The position numbers and the translations under genes are program-made. This document shows positions 44,520 to 52,402 of a stretch of 64,000 bases of DNA, piece after piece. Positions within the stretch are counted from its first letter, which is position 1. Each line of letters opens with the position of its first letter. Origin of the DNA: an uncultured Lacinutrix sp. (lineage in GTDB: Bacteria; Bacteroidota; Bacteroidia; Flavobacteriales; Flavobacteriaceae). The DNA is taken from assembly GCA_937129145.1 (NCBI GenBank), contig CAKZMU010000007.1, positions 96,956-160,955 of the forward strand. Reading direction: 5' to 3'. The notes below the pieces were generated by a model. It worked only from the letters and a program-made list of their open reading frames with translations. It did not search any database and was not told where the DNA came from.

Positions 44520-45100
44520 TGAAAATTGCAATTATTGATTATGGTGCCGGAAATATTAAAAGCATACAGTTTGCTTTTAAACGCTTAGGTTATGATGCTG
44601 TATTAACAAGCGATGTGGAAACAATCCAACAAGCAAATAAGGTTGTTTTTCCAGGTGTAGGAGAAGCAAATCATGCTATGTCTATGCTAAAGGCTTCCGG
44701 ATTAGATGACATTATTCCAGAGTTAAAACAACCCGTTTTAGGAATTTGTTTGGGTATGCAACTCATGTGCAATCACACTGAAGAAAGTGATACTAAAGGC
44801 TTAGGCATTTTTGATGTAGATGTAAAACGATTTTCAAATGTTGTTAAAGTCCCACAAATGGGCTGGAATACCATTACAAATTTAAAATCAGATTTGTTTT
44901 TAGGCATTCAAGACAATGAATATATGTACTTAGTGCATAGCTACTATGCTGAACAAAGTAGAGATACTATTGCTACTACAAGTTATGAAACCAACTATGC
45001 GTCTGCATTGCAAAAAGACAACTTTTACGGCGTTCAATTTCACCCAGAAAAGAGTAGTAAAGCAGGAGAGCAGTTATTAAAGAATTTTTTAGAGTTATGA
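44519..45100 (+). CDS. hisH: Imidazole glycerol phosphate synthase, glutaminase subunit
   Basis: A 193-residue class I glutamine amidotransferase. The nucleophile Cys lies in LGICLGMQLMCN and the His-Glu pair in VQFHPEKSSKAGEQLL. It feeds ammonia to HisF. It starts in a 1-nt overlap with hisB and ends in a 4-nt ATGA overlap with a non-histidine gene (45097), an unusual insertion between hisH and hisA. Confidence 0.96.
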   Translation: MKIAIIDYGAGNIKSIQFAFKRLGYDAVLTSDVETIQQANKVVFPGVGEANHAMSMLKASGLDDIIPELKQPVLGICLGMQLMCNHTEESDTKGLGIFDVDVKRFSNVVKVPQMGWNTITNLKSDLFLGIQDNEYMYLVHSYYAEQSRDTIATTSYETNYASALQKDNFYGVQFHPEKSSKAGEQLLKNFLEL

Positions 45101-45531
45101 AGTTAGAAAACAATTGGAAATACAAAAGCTTAGAAAGTCTTGAAAAGAGAACTTGGGATTATCTGAGTGAAGAAGAAAGTTATCTTTTAACAACTTGTTA
45201 TAAATTGACAAAGAAACCTGTAGGAGAGTTTGATGTCGAAGATTTGAGAATTATGATTGGTCAAGATATAGGGCTTAATTTCCTGATGCCTTTAGCAATT
45301 GAAATTTTAGATAAGGATATATTAGCTGAGGGACATTTTTATGAAGGAGATCTATTAAAAAGTGTTTTGACATCTGATATTAAATATTGGAAAAGAGAAA
45401 AAACAAATTGGAAGATGATTTGTAAGCTTATGGAAAATAACTTTAAAAAACTAAATGATTTTGATACAACTAAAAGTATAAAGAACGGTTGGTTTGAAAG
45501 CTACTCAAAATTTAAACAAATTAATAACTAA
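45097..45531 (+). CDS. CdiI-type contact-dependent inhibition immunity protein, orphan
   Basis: A 144-residue acidic helical protein. The sequence KSLESLEKRTWDYLSEEESYLL, then KKPVGEFDVEDLRIMIGQDIGLNFLMPLAIEIL, then AEGHFYEGDLLKSVL matches the CdiI_2-type immunity family as I know it: a short SLExLE start, DLRxxIGQxIGLxxLxPLALExL, and AEGxFYxGDLL. Such proteins neutralise cognate CdiA toxins. No toxin gene is near. It overlaps hisH by 4 nt (ATGA) and is 31 nt from hisA, so it is transcribed with the his operon. Confidence 0.75.
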   Translation: MKLENNWKYKSLESLEKRTWDYLSEEESYLLTTCYKLTKKPVGEFDVEDLRIMIGQDIGLNFLMPLAIEILDKDILAEGHFYEGDLLKSVLTSDIKYWKREKTNWKMICKLMENNFKKLNDFDTTKSIKNGWFESYSKFKQINN

Positions 45532-45539
45532 AAATTAGA

Positions 45540-45557
45540 TTCCTGCTTTCGCAGGAA
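45540..45557 (+). repeat. REP-like hairpin before hisA
   Basis: TTCCTGC (45540-45546) and GCAGGAA (45551-45557) form a 7-bp stem with a TTTC loop, related to the second hairpin of the hisC-hisB element. It ends 5 nt before the hisA ATG. Confidence 0.75.
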
Positions 45558-45562
45558 ATGTT

Positions 45563-46318
45563 ATGAGAATAATACCAGCCATAGATATTATAGACGGAAA
45601 GTGTGTAAGACTAACTAAAGGTGATTACAACACTAAAAAAGTATATAATGAAAACCCATTAGAAGTTGCGAAAATGTTTGAAGATTCAGGAATTGAGTTT
45701 CTTCATGTTGTTGATTTAGATGGTGCGAAAGCAAGCCATATAGTAAATTATAAAGTATTAGAACAAATTGCGACTAAAACCAAGTTAAACATTGATTTTG
45801 GTGGTGGCTTAAAATCTAATGAAGATTTAAAAATCGCTTTTGATTCTGGTGCCAATCAAATTACTGGTGGCAGTATTGCAGTGAAGAACCCAGCGATGTT
45901 CGAGTCATGGATTGAAACTTATGGTTCAAACCGAATCATTCTTGGTGCTGATTGCAATCCCAATGCTTCGGGAGGAAAAATTGCTGTTTCTGGTTGGCAA
46001 GAAGAAAGCGAGCTTAAGGTTATCCCATTTATTAAAAATTATCAAAAGAAAGGTGTGTCTTATGTGATTTGTACAGATATTTCTAAGGATGGAATGCTTG
46101 AAGGGCCTTCATTTGATTTATACAAAAGAATATTAGCTGAATGTCATTCTAAGCAAAACGAAGAATCTATAAAACTTATAGCCTCTGGAGGTATTTCCTC
46201 ATATGAAGAATTGCCCAAACTTGTTGAATTTGGTTGTGAAGGTATTATTATTGGTAAAGCAATTTATGAGAACAGAATTAGCCTAAAACAATTAGAACAA
46301 TTTATTATAAACCACTAA
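45563..46318 (+). CDS. hisA: ProFAR isomerase (phosphoribosylformimino AICAR-P isomerase)
   Basis: A 251-residue TIM barrel. The first catalytic Asp lies in [19 protein letters not shown], with [22 protein letters not shown] and, as second catalytic Asp, [14 protein letters not shown]. The phosphate-binding loops SGGIS and GKAIYE are present. It converts ProFAR to PRFAR. The hisF start is 1 nt beyond its stop. Confidence 0.96.
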   Translation: MRIIPAIDIIDGKCVRLTKGDYNTKKVYNENPLEVAKMFEDSGIEFLHVVDLDGAKASHIVNYKVLEQIATKTKLNIDFGGGLKSNEDLKIAFDSGANQITGGSIAVKNPAMFESWIETYGSNRIILGADCNPNASGGKIAVSGWQEESELKVIPFIKNYQKKGVSYVICTDISKDGMLEGPSFDLYKRILAECHSKQNEESIKLIASGGISSYEELPKLVEFGCEGIIIGKAIYENRISLKQLEQFIINH

Positions 46319-46319
46319 T

Positions 46320-47075
46320 ATGCTTGCAAAACGAATCGTGCCTTGTTTAGATATTAAAAACGGAAGAACCGTAAAAGGTGTCAATTTTGTGAACCTTATT
46401 GATGCTGGAGACCCTGTTGAATTAGCAAAGCAATATGCCCTAGCTGGTGCTGATGAACTAGTGTTTTTAGATATTTCAGCAACATTGGAAGGTCGTGCTA
46501 CTACGTTAGACATGGTATTGCGTGTTGCAGAACATGTAAATATTCCGTTTACTGTTGGTGGTGGAATTTCATCCATTGAAGATGTAGATGTCTTATTGAA
46601 GCATGGTGCAGATAAAATTTCAATTAATTCATCTGCAGTTAAAAATCCTGATTTAATTAATCAGTTATCAAAGAAGTTTGGGGGCCAATGTATTGTAGTT
46701 GCCATCGATGCTAAGCAAATAGAAGGCGAGTGGATAGTACATTTAGCTGGAGGAACCATTCCTACAGAAATCAAATTATTTGATTGGGCTCAGGAAGTTG
46801 AGCAACGAGGTGCTGGAGAGATTTTATTTACCTCAATGAATCACGATGGCACAAAAAATGGTTTTGCTAATGAAGCATTATCTAAATTGTCAAGTCTCGT
46901 AAACATTCCAATAATAGCATCTGGAGGAGCTGGAACAAAGCAACATTTTGTTGATACATTTGTTGATGGAAAGGCAGATGCAGCCTTGGCTGCAAGCGTA
47001 TTCCATTTTGGAGAAATTTCAATTATTGAACTAAAAGAAGAATTAAGAAGAAATAATATAGAAATACGATTATAA
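46320..47075 (+). CDS. hisF: Imidazole glycerol phosphate synthase, cyclase subunit
   Basis: A 251-residue TIM barrel paralogous to HisA. Catalytic Asp residues are in [18 protein letters not shown] and in [11 protein letters not shown], with [19 protein letters not shown] and [11 protein letters not shown] as phosphate-binding elements. It works with HisH to make imidazole glycerol phosphate and AICAR. A 94-nt spacer containing a degenerate palindromic repeat separates it from hisIE. Confidence 0.97.
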   Translation: MLAKRIVPCLDIKNGRTVKGVNFVNLIDAGDPVELAKQYALAGADELVFLDISATLEGRATTLDMVLRVAEHVNIPFTVGGGISSIEDVDVLLKHGADKISINSSAVKNPDLINQLSKKFGGQCIVVAIDAKQIEGEWIVHLAGGTIPTEIKLFDWAQEVEQRGAGEILFTSMNHDGTKNGFANEALSKLSSLVNIPIIASGGAGTKQHFVDTFVDGKADAALAASVFHFGEISIIELKEELRRNNIEIRL

Positions 47076-47077
47076 AC

Positions 47078-47155
47078 ATCATTACGAGGAAGAATGACGA
47101 AGTAACCTTATAAAAGCAGATTACCACAGCAAATAAATATTTGCTTTGCAATGGC
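47078..47155 (+). repeat. Degenerate second-family palindromic repeat between hisF and hisIE
   Basis: The spacer reads CATTACGAGG-AAGAATGACGAAGTAA, then AGATTACCAC, then GCTTTGCAATG. This is a decayed form of a widespread bacterial repeat that runs from CATTGCGAGG through GAAGCAATC and AGATTGCCAC to GCAATG. The outer arms (CATTACGAGG... and ...TTTGCAATG) are imperfect inverted repeats. It is distinct from the TTCCTGC/TTCCGCA elements earlier in the operon. Confidence 0.6.
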
Positions 47156-47169
47156 AAAAAAAATAAAAA

Positions 47170-47772
47170 ATGAGAATTGATTTCAATAAAAATAACGATG
47201 GTTTAGTGCCAGTCATCATTCAAGACGCACAAACTAAAACAGTATTAATGTTAGGCTACATGAATGCTGAAGCTTTAGCGCAAACATTAGAAACAAAAAA
47301 AGTAACATTTTATAGTCGTAGTAAGCAACGTCTTTGGATGAAAGGCGAAGAAAGTGGCAATGTGTTAAACTTAGTGTCAATGAGTAACGATTGCGATAAC
47401 GACACATTACTTGTAAAGGTAAACCCAGTAGGACCAACATGCCATAAAGGAACTGATACGTGTTGGGAAGAAGAAAACATTCAAAATTTTGGGTTTCTTT
47501 CAAAATTAGAAAATACTATTAAAGACCGAATTAATAATGCCGATTCCAAAAAGTCTTATGTAGCCTCATTGTTTGCGAAGGGTATTAATAAAGTAGCTCA
47601 AAAAGTAGGAGAGGAGGCTGTTGAAGTGGTGATTGAAGCTAAAGATAATAACGACAACTTGTTCTTAAATGAAAGTGCCGATTTACTATTTCATTATTTA
47701 ATGTTACTGCAAGCTAAAGGGTTTACTTTAAAAGATGTAGTGAAAGTTCTTGAAGAAAGGCATAAAGATTAA
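47170..47772 (+). CDS. hisIE: Bifunctional phosphoribosyl-AMP cyclohydrolase / phosphoribosyl-ATP pyrophosphatase
   Basis: A 200-residue fusion for steps two and three of histidine synthesis. The N-terminal HisI has VLMLGYMNAEAL, FYSRSKQRLWMKGEESGN, CDNDTLLVKV and GPTCHKGTDTCW with the zinc or magnesium ligands. The C-terminal HisE, from about residue 112, has SYVASLFAKGINKVAQKVGEEAVEVVIEAK. It ends 15 nt from the convergent DUF1853 gene and completes the operon. Confidence 0.96.
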   Translation: MRIDFNKNNDGLVPVIIQDAQTKTVLMLGYMNAEALAQTLETKKVTFYSRSKQRLWMKGEESGNVLNLVSMSNDCDNDTLLVKVNPVGPTCHKGTDTCWEEENIQNFGFLSKLENTIKDRINNADSKKSYVASLFAKGINKVAQKVGEEAVEVVIEAKDNNDNLFLNESADLLFHYLMLLQAKGFTLKDVVKVLEERHKD

Positions 47773-47787
47773 TCATATTTGTACATG

Positions 47788-48606
47788 TTATGCGTGCCAC
47801 CAAACAACAAACAATTTTTCTATGTTTCCAGACGGATGTTTCATCCAAACCAAAGGTGAAAATTGGCGCTCTAAAAACGTGTTTACTTCTATTTTGAAAA
47901 TTTTAAGATTGAGCCAATCTACATTCGTATGTGGCATTGTCAACCAATCCTTTTTTATTGGTATGTAGAATTTACAATCTACAAATTGTTTTAATTCTTG
48001 ATGATTTATATAATACCCACAAATGCATTCTGGATTCAAAGCCTCTAACGTAACTTCTTTTTTAGTGAACGGAACAAATAATTGCGCCTTAAAATATACT
48101 TGCTGTTCAAATCCAAGAACCTCTAAATTAAGACTGTCTATATATGATTTGCATTCATTAGTATAAAGCAATGGTAATTGTTTGGACTTTAGTTTGTTTA
48201 ACTTCTCTATTAATGAATCTTTTCTATTTGGCCCTATAAAATGCTCTATTTCAGTGTTGCCAACGGATGAGTCATACAAATAAAATTTATAAATAATTTC
48301 TAAGTGTATTGGCTTTTCATCTTTAATAAGCAAGCAATCCAATTCACCAAGTGTAATTTTATCTTTTGTAATTTGAATATTTTCTGCAAGTAGCTGTACA
48401 GATTTTTCTTGTTGCAATTGAAATGAAACAAAACGCTCAATATATTTCCCTAAACGCATTTTTGAATCAATTTGCATATTAAATGGTTGCGATTTTTGCT
48501 GAATTTGAAACTGCTGCAAATCAAAAACATCATAATTCTTCCACAAACAAGGTGTTTGCAAAAAACCATCAAATTGTTGCTGAATTTGTTTTGTTGTAAG
48601 CGTCAT
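47788..48606 (-). CDS. DUF1853 family protein (PD-(D/E)XK-nuclease-like)
   Basis: A 272-residue protein matching DUF1853: RLGKYIERFVSFQL near residues 50-65, then ITLGELDCLLIKDEKPIHLEIIYKFYLY with the Glu-Asp...Glu...Lys spacing of a PD-(D/E)XK fold, and FIGPNRKDSLIEKLNKLKSKQLPLL. The family is uncharacterised; nuclease activity is possible but unproven. It converges with hisIE and is divergent from the TruA-like gene (73 nt). Confidence 0.85.
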   Translation of the reverse strand: MTLTTKQIQQQFDGFLQTPCLWKNYDVFDLQQFQIQQKSQPFNMQIDSKMRLGKYIERFVSFQLQQEKSVQLLAENIQITKDKITLGELDCLLIKDEKPIHLEIIYKFYLYDSSVGNTEIEHFIGPNRKDSLIEKLNKLKSKQLPLLYTNECKSYIDSLNLEVLGFEQQVYFKAQLFVPFTKKEVTLEALNPECICGYYINHQELKQFVDCKFYIPIKKDWLTMPHTNVDWLNLKIFKIEVNTFLERQFSPLVWMKHPSGNIEKLFVVWWHA

Positions 48607-48679
48607 TCTTAATTCGAAAATACAAATCTATTTCCTAATTCTTTTGTACATTGAAATTTTTAAAATCTCAGCTTAATAA

Positions 48680-49465
48680 ATGTTTAACAAAAAGTATTTC
48701 TACCTAATTAAAATTCAATATTTAGGCTATCGTTTTCATGGTTGGCAAAAACAACCAAAAGTAAAAACAGTTCAGTTAATGATAGAGCGTACTTTGAAAT
48801 TTATTTTAAAGGATAGAACGTTTAGAATTCTTGCTGCTGGACGAACAGATGCTAAGGTTTCGGCTAATGAAGCCGCTTTTGAACTTTTTCTTAATGATAA
48901 TCCTATTGACGATTTTGACGAATTCCTTGAATTGTTTAATCATAATTTACCACAAGATATTCGTGCAATGTCAATAAAAGAAGTTGATGAGAAATTCAAT
49001 ATCATTCAAAGCTCCAAAACTAAAGAGTATTTGTATTTATTTACTGAAGGGCAAAAAAACCATCCATTTTGTGCACCAATGATTACTACTATTTTAGATT
49101 CTTTGAACATTAATATCATGAAAGAAGGAGCGGCTTTATTTCAAGGTGAACATAATTTTAAGACGTATTGCTATAAGCCATCAAAAAATAGCGTATTTAT
49201 TCGTAGTATTGATTGTTGTGAACTTGTTGAAAACACAATATATGAAGCTAACTTCTTTCCAGAAACATCATATATTTTACGTGTAAAAGGCAAAGGGTTT
49301 GGCAGAAACCAAATTCGATTAATGATGGGAGCACTTATTAAATTAGGAAGAGGAGAGATTACCCTAGATTTTATTCGAGAAAGTCTATTACCAGAAAGTA
49401 CAAAAGTTATAGAGTATATTGCTCCAGCTTCAGGTTTAATTCTTAATAAAATAGAATTTGAATAG
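48680..49465 (+). CDS. TruA-family tRNA pseudouridine synthase, divergent
   Basis: A 261-residue protein with TruA order: KIQYLGYRFHGWQKQP at the N terminus, the catalytic Asp in AAGRTDAKVSA, KEYLYLFTEGQKNHPF, FQGEHNFKTYCYKPS, and C-terminal RVKGKGFGRNQIRLMMGALIKLGRGE. The usual GRTDAGVHA motif is altered to GRTDAKVSA: the Asp is kept but the following Gly and His are replaced. It may be a second TruA-like enzyme with a different RNA target rather than the canonical positions 38-40 enzyme. Confidence 0.8.
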   Translation: MFNKKYFYLIKIQYLGYRFHGWQKQPKVKTVQLMIERTLKFILKDRTFRILAAGRTDAKVSANEAAFELFLNDNPIDDFDEFLELFNHNLPQDIRAMSIKEVDEKFNIIQSSKTKEYLYLFTEGQKNHPFCAPMITTILDSLNINIMKEGAALFQGEHNFKTYCYKPSKNSVFIRSIDCCELVENTIYEANFFPETSYILRVKGKGFGRNQIRLMMGALIKLGRGEITLDFIRESLLPESTKVIEYIAPASGLILNKIEFE

Positions 49466-49502
49466 TGTTGGGCTTTTTGTAATTTGAACAAAATATTTAA
49501 AA

Positions 49503-50180
49503 ATGAACGAAACTATACCTAGAGAAGTCTTTTCTTTTTTCAAACGTTTAGACAAAAACAATAATCGTGATTGGTTTAATGACAATAAACCTGAGTTTAA
49601 GGAATTAGAAAAAGAAGTTAAACAGTTTTATAATCAATTGTTTGAAAGGATTAATGCACATGATGAAATTGATAAATTAAAGATATTTAGGATTTATCGT
49701 GATGTTCGTTTTTCAAAAGATAAAACACCATATAAAACCCATTTTGGAGGAAGTCTTCATCGTAAAAAACCTGAGCTAAGAGGTGGTTACTACTTGCACA
49801 TACAGCCTAATAATGAAAGTTTTATTGCTACTGGATTTTGGGAGCCACAAAAAGATGATTTGTTTCGAATTAGAAAAGAATTTGAAATGGATGCTTCCGA
49901 GATGCGAAAAATTATGAGCAATAAGAAGTTTAAATCTGTTTGGGGAGATTTAGTTGGTGATGAATTAAAAACCGCTCCAAAGGGATTTGATAAAGAACAT
50001 GAGAACATTGACCTTATTAGAAAGAAAATGTACATCTTCACTAGAAAATTTACAGATAAAGAAGTAACATCTCAAGAATTTCTAGATACAATAGATGATT
50101 CCTTTAAAGCCATACGACCATTTTTTGATTATATGAGTGACGTGCTCACTACTAATTTAAATGGTGAATCGCTAATCTAG
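49503..50180 (+). CDS. DUF2461 (TIGR02453) family protein
   Basis: A 225-residue protein matching the family: VFSFFKRLDKNNNRDWFNDNKPEF near the N terminus, IFRIYRDVRFSKDKTPYKTHFGGSL, GGYYLHIQPNNESFIATGFWEP, and a C-terminal PKGFDKEHENIDLIRKK region. The function is unknown; the conserved Arg/Asp/Lys cluster suggests an enzymatic or nucleic-acid role. Its stop codon overlaps that of the convergent gene at 50177. Confidence 0.9.
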   Translation: MNETIPREVFSFFKRLDKNNNRDWFNDNKPEFKELEKEVKQFYNQLFERINAHDEIDKLKIFRIYRDVRFSKDKTPYKTHFGGSLHRKKPELRGGYYLHIQPNNESFIATGFWEPQKDDLFRIRKEFEMDASEMRKIMSNKKFKSVWGDLVGDELKTAPKGFDKEHENIDLIRKKMYIFTRKFTDKEVTSQEFLDTIDDSFKAIRPFFDYMSDVLTTNLNGESLI

Positions 50181-50593
50181 ACTGCTGTCAAGGTTGTAGT
50201 GTCCGAAATTGCTTGAACGTTATCAATTAAGCGTTCTTTAACAATATTCATCATACGCTTGTTTAATGCAGACGAATTTTGAATATATAATTTATATTCT
50301 TCTACAGTGAATAAGCCTATAATCATTCCCTTTAGGCTGTTTCTAAATTTCATGTCTTTATGAATGGTATTGCCAATATAATCGATACGTTTTTCTACAG
50401 ATAAGTCATAAAAAACATTTTTATGTTTTGCAACATAATTTTTAAAAACTGCAATAAACAAGCTGCTTTGAAGCTTTATTATTGGGCGCAAAACTAGGTT
50501 TTGAAAACGTTCTTCGGTAGACATTTCATCGTTGATTGTAGTAGTCATAAAATCAGGACGAATGCGTTTTAGGTCAAGGTCTCTATCAATCAT
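50177..50593 (-). CDS. Conserved small helical protein of unknown function
   Basis: A 138-residue protein predicted to be largely alpha-helical, beginning MIDRDLDLKRIRPDFMTTTI and containing FRNSLKGMIIGLFTVEEYKLY. No catalytic motif or signal peptide is visible. Homologues in flavobacterial genomes are sometimes labelled glyoxalase, as I recall, but none of the vicinal-oxygen-chelate motifs are present, so that label is not used here. Convergent, with 4-nt overlap, to DUF2461. Confidence 0.7.
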   Translation of the reverse strand: MIDRDLDLKRIRPDFMTTTINDEMSTEERFQNLVLRPIIKLQSSLFIAVFKNYVAKHKNVFYDLSVEKRIDYIGNTIHKDMKFRNSLKGMIIGLFTVEEYKLYIQNSSALNKRMMNIVKERLIDNVQAISDTTTLTAV

Positions 50594-50703
50594 AAGGCAT
50601 AGATTTTCAATAAAAATAAAAAATCTATGTGCTTATTTAATAAAGCAACCTTATTCGTTGTTAACGATGTTATTAACATTCATAAATTGATACATTGATT
50701 TCT

Positions 50704-50711
50704 TATATTTG
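50704..50711 (+). promoter_or_regulatory. -7 box TATATTTG upstream of the DUF72 gene
   Basis: TATATTTG matches TAnnTTTG, ending 14 nt before the ATG at 50726. A TTG at 50687-50689 has a 14-nt spacing, short of the usual range. Confidence 0.4.
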
Positions 50712-50725
50712 AAAAAACTAAGACT

Positions 50726-51619
50726 ATGAAATTTGGAAGCGTAGATGATCCTGGAAATATTGATTTTACTTTACCTCCTGACCACCCAGATACCAAACGT
50801 GTATTAAATAGCTATAAAGATAAATCTGACTTTAGCTTGTTTGTTGGTTGTGCCAAATGGAATAGAGCCGATTTAAAAGGGTTTTACCCAAGAGGCACAA
50901 AAGATGAGTTAACGTATTACGCAACCCAGTTTAATTCCATAGAACTCAATGCAACCTTTTATAGAATTTTTCCAACCGATACTTTTGAAAAATGGTACAA
51001 CAAAACACCAGATGGGTTTAAGTTTTTTCCAAAACTAAATCAAGAAATAAGTCATTGGAAACGATTGAATGATGATGTAAAACCTGTCGTAGAAAACTAT
51101 CTGTACAATGCGTCTAACCTAAAGGAAAAGTTGGGCACTATATTTTTGCAAATGCACAGTAATTTTACTCCTAAGGATTTTGATAGAGTCGTGCATTTTG
51201 CTGAAAATTGGCCAAAGGATATTCCGTTAGCCATCGAATTTAGACACACCAATTGGTATAACGACAAAGCAGTTGCGGAAGATTTATATCAACTTTTAGA
51301 AGAACACAACATATCCAACGTGATTGTGGATACTGCTGGACGACGCGATTTAATGCACATGCGATTGACCAATAATAATGCGTTTATACGCTTTGTTGGC
51401 GCTAACCATCAAAGTGACTATGATAGATTGGACGATTGGGTAGAACGCATTGCTACTTGGAAAGCACAAGGCGTTGGCGAAGTGGACTTTTTTGTACACC
51501 AAAACATTGAAAAAGCATCTCCATTATTGTCTGCACATTTTATTAAAAATGCTAATAAAACTTTGGGAACAAATCTTACTATTCCAGGTATGGGGAAAGA
51601 GCCAGATACCTTGTTTTAG
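50726..51619 (+). CDS. DUF72 family protein
   Basis: A 297-residue TIM-barrel-like DUF72 protein: LFVGCAKWNRADLKGFYPRGT, LTYYATQFNSIELNATFYRIFP, GFKFFPKLNQEISH, GTIFLQMHSNFTP and IPLAIEFRHTNWYND are all family landmarks. The biochemical role is unknown. It converges with the dioxygenase gene, with 1 nt between them. Confidence 0.92.
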   Translation: MKFGSVDDPGNIDFTLPPDHPDTKRVLNSYKDKSDFSLFVGCAKWNRADLKGFYPRGTKDELTYYATQFNSIELNATFYRIFPTDTFEKWYNKTPDGFKFFPKLNQEISHWKRLNDDVKPVVENYLYNASNLKEKLGTIFLQMHSNFTPKDFDRVVHFAENWPKDIPLAIEFRHTNWYNDKAVAEDLYQLLEEHNISNVIVDTAGRRDLMHMRLTNNNAFIRFVGANHQSDYDRLDDWVERIATWKAQGVGEVDFFVHQNIEKASPLLSAHFIKNANKTLGTNLTIPGMGKEPDTLF

Positions 51620-51620
51620 A

Positions 51621-52238
51621 TTAGTAATTCGGAATATTTAAACCTAGAATAATATCTCGTTTTGCAACTTGAATATTACTCTCTTTTACCAATGAAATAA
51701 CACCAGAACCTCCTCTTGGGCGTTTTCTATTGAGAATATTGTTGGCAATATAAGGGTCATCCTTAAAATAAAAGTCTTCGATATAGTATTCGTTTTTATC
51801 AGGTTCTTTTACAGTTATATGAATGTGTTGTGGCACTGTTGAATTTGGGTATGATGTTGGTCTGGAAGTATAAAATTCATATTTACCAGAAGCATTGGTT
51901 TTCATCCAACCACGCAAGTAGCCATGGCGTTTTTCCCAGCCTTTAGAATTTGCTTTTTTTGGATATTTACCTTTATCATCAGTTTGATACACATATAAAA
52001 TGATATCACTCGCTGGTGTTTTTCCATCAGATTGATACACCACACCGCTAATTTTTATTGGCTTTGGTAACACGTTAAATTCTGGCAAGGTATCAACAGG
52101 TTTTAAAACTTTATTACCGTATTCATGAATAGCTTCACAACCTTCACAAGGGCCTCCAACTTTTACAGTTTGGTTTTGAGACTCGCCATAACAAGCATAA
52201 AGTAGTATAACAAATAGAAAGTAGAAAGAACGATTCAT
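51621..52238 (-). CDS. Exported intradiol ring-cleavage dioxygenase-like protein
   Basis: A 205-residue protein with an N-terminal hydrophobic signal (SFYFLFVILLYACYG); Cys16 in LYAC gives a poor lipobox. The intradiol dioxygenase beta-sandwich keeps all four Fe(III) ligands: Tyr in KGKYPK, Tyr in SYPN, and both His of PQHIHI. The family opens catechol or protocatechuate rings between the hydroxyls. No other aromatic-degradation genes are nearby, and export suggests a role on extracellular phenolics. A second, larger homologue lies at 62239. Confidence 0.85.
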   Translation of the reverse strand: MNRSFYFLFVILLYACYGESQNQTVKVGGPCEGCEAIHEYGNKVLKPVDTLPEFNVLPKPIKISGVVYQSDGKTPASDIILYVYQTDDKGKYPKKANSKGWEKRHGYLRGWMKTNASGKYEFYTSRPTSYPNSTVPQHIHITVKEPDKNEYYIEDFYFKDDPYIANNILNRKRPRGGSGVISLVKESNIQVAKRDIILGLNIPNY

Positions 52239-52367
52239 AATATTAGAAGTTTAGAGAAATATAGCTCTTATATAGCTGTCAATCAATATATTTAAGGAAA
52301 GTTTAAACTAACATTAATATCCTTTTATATTTTACTAAACTTAATAAGCTAAAACTAATCGAATTAT

Positions 52368-52375
52368 TATCTTTG
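52368..52375 (+). promoter_or_regulatory. -7 box TATCTTTG upstream of ftcD
   Basis: TATCTTTG is the commonest form of the Bacteroidota -7 box and ends 27 nt before the ATG at 52403. No -33 TTG is seen at standard spacing. Confidence 0.45.
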
Positions 52376-52402
52376 AAATAAATACATACGATTCTATTTA
52401 CT

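Noticed and set aside
47750..47968. 72-codon plus-strand frame after hisIE
   Set aside because: It overlaps the end of hisIE and lies opposite the well-supported DUF1853 gene.
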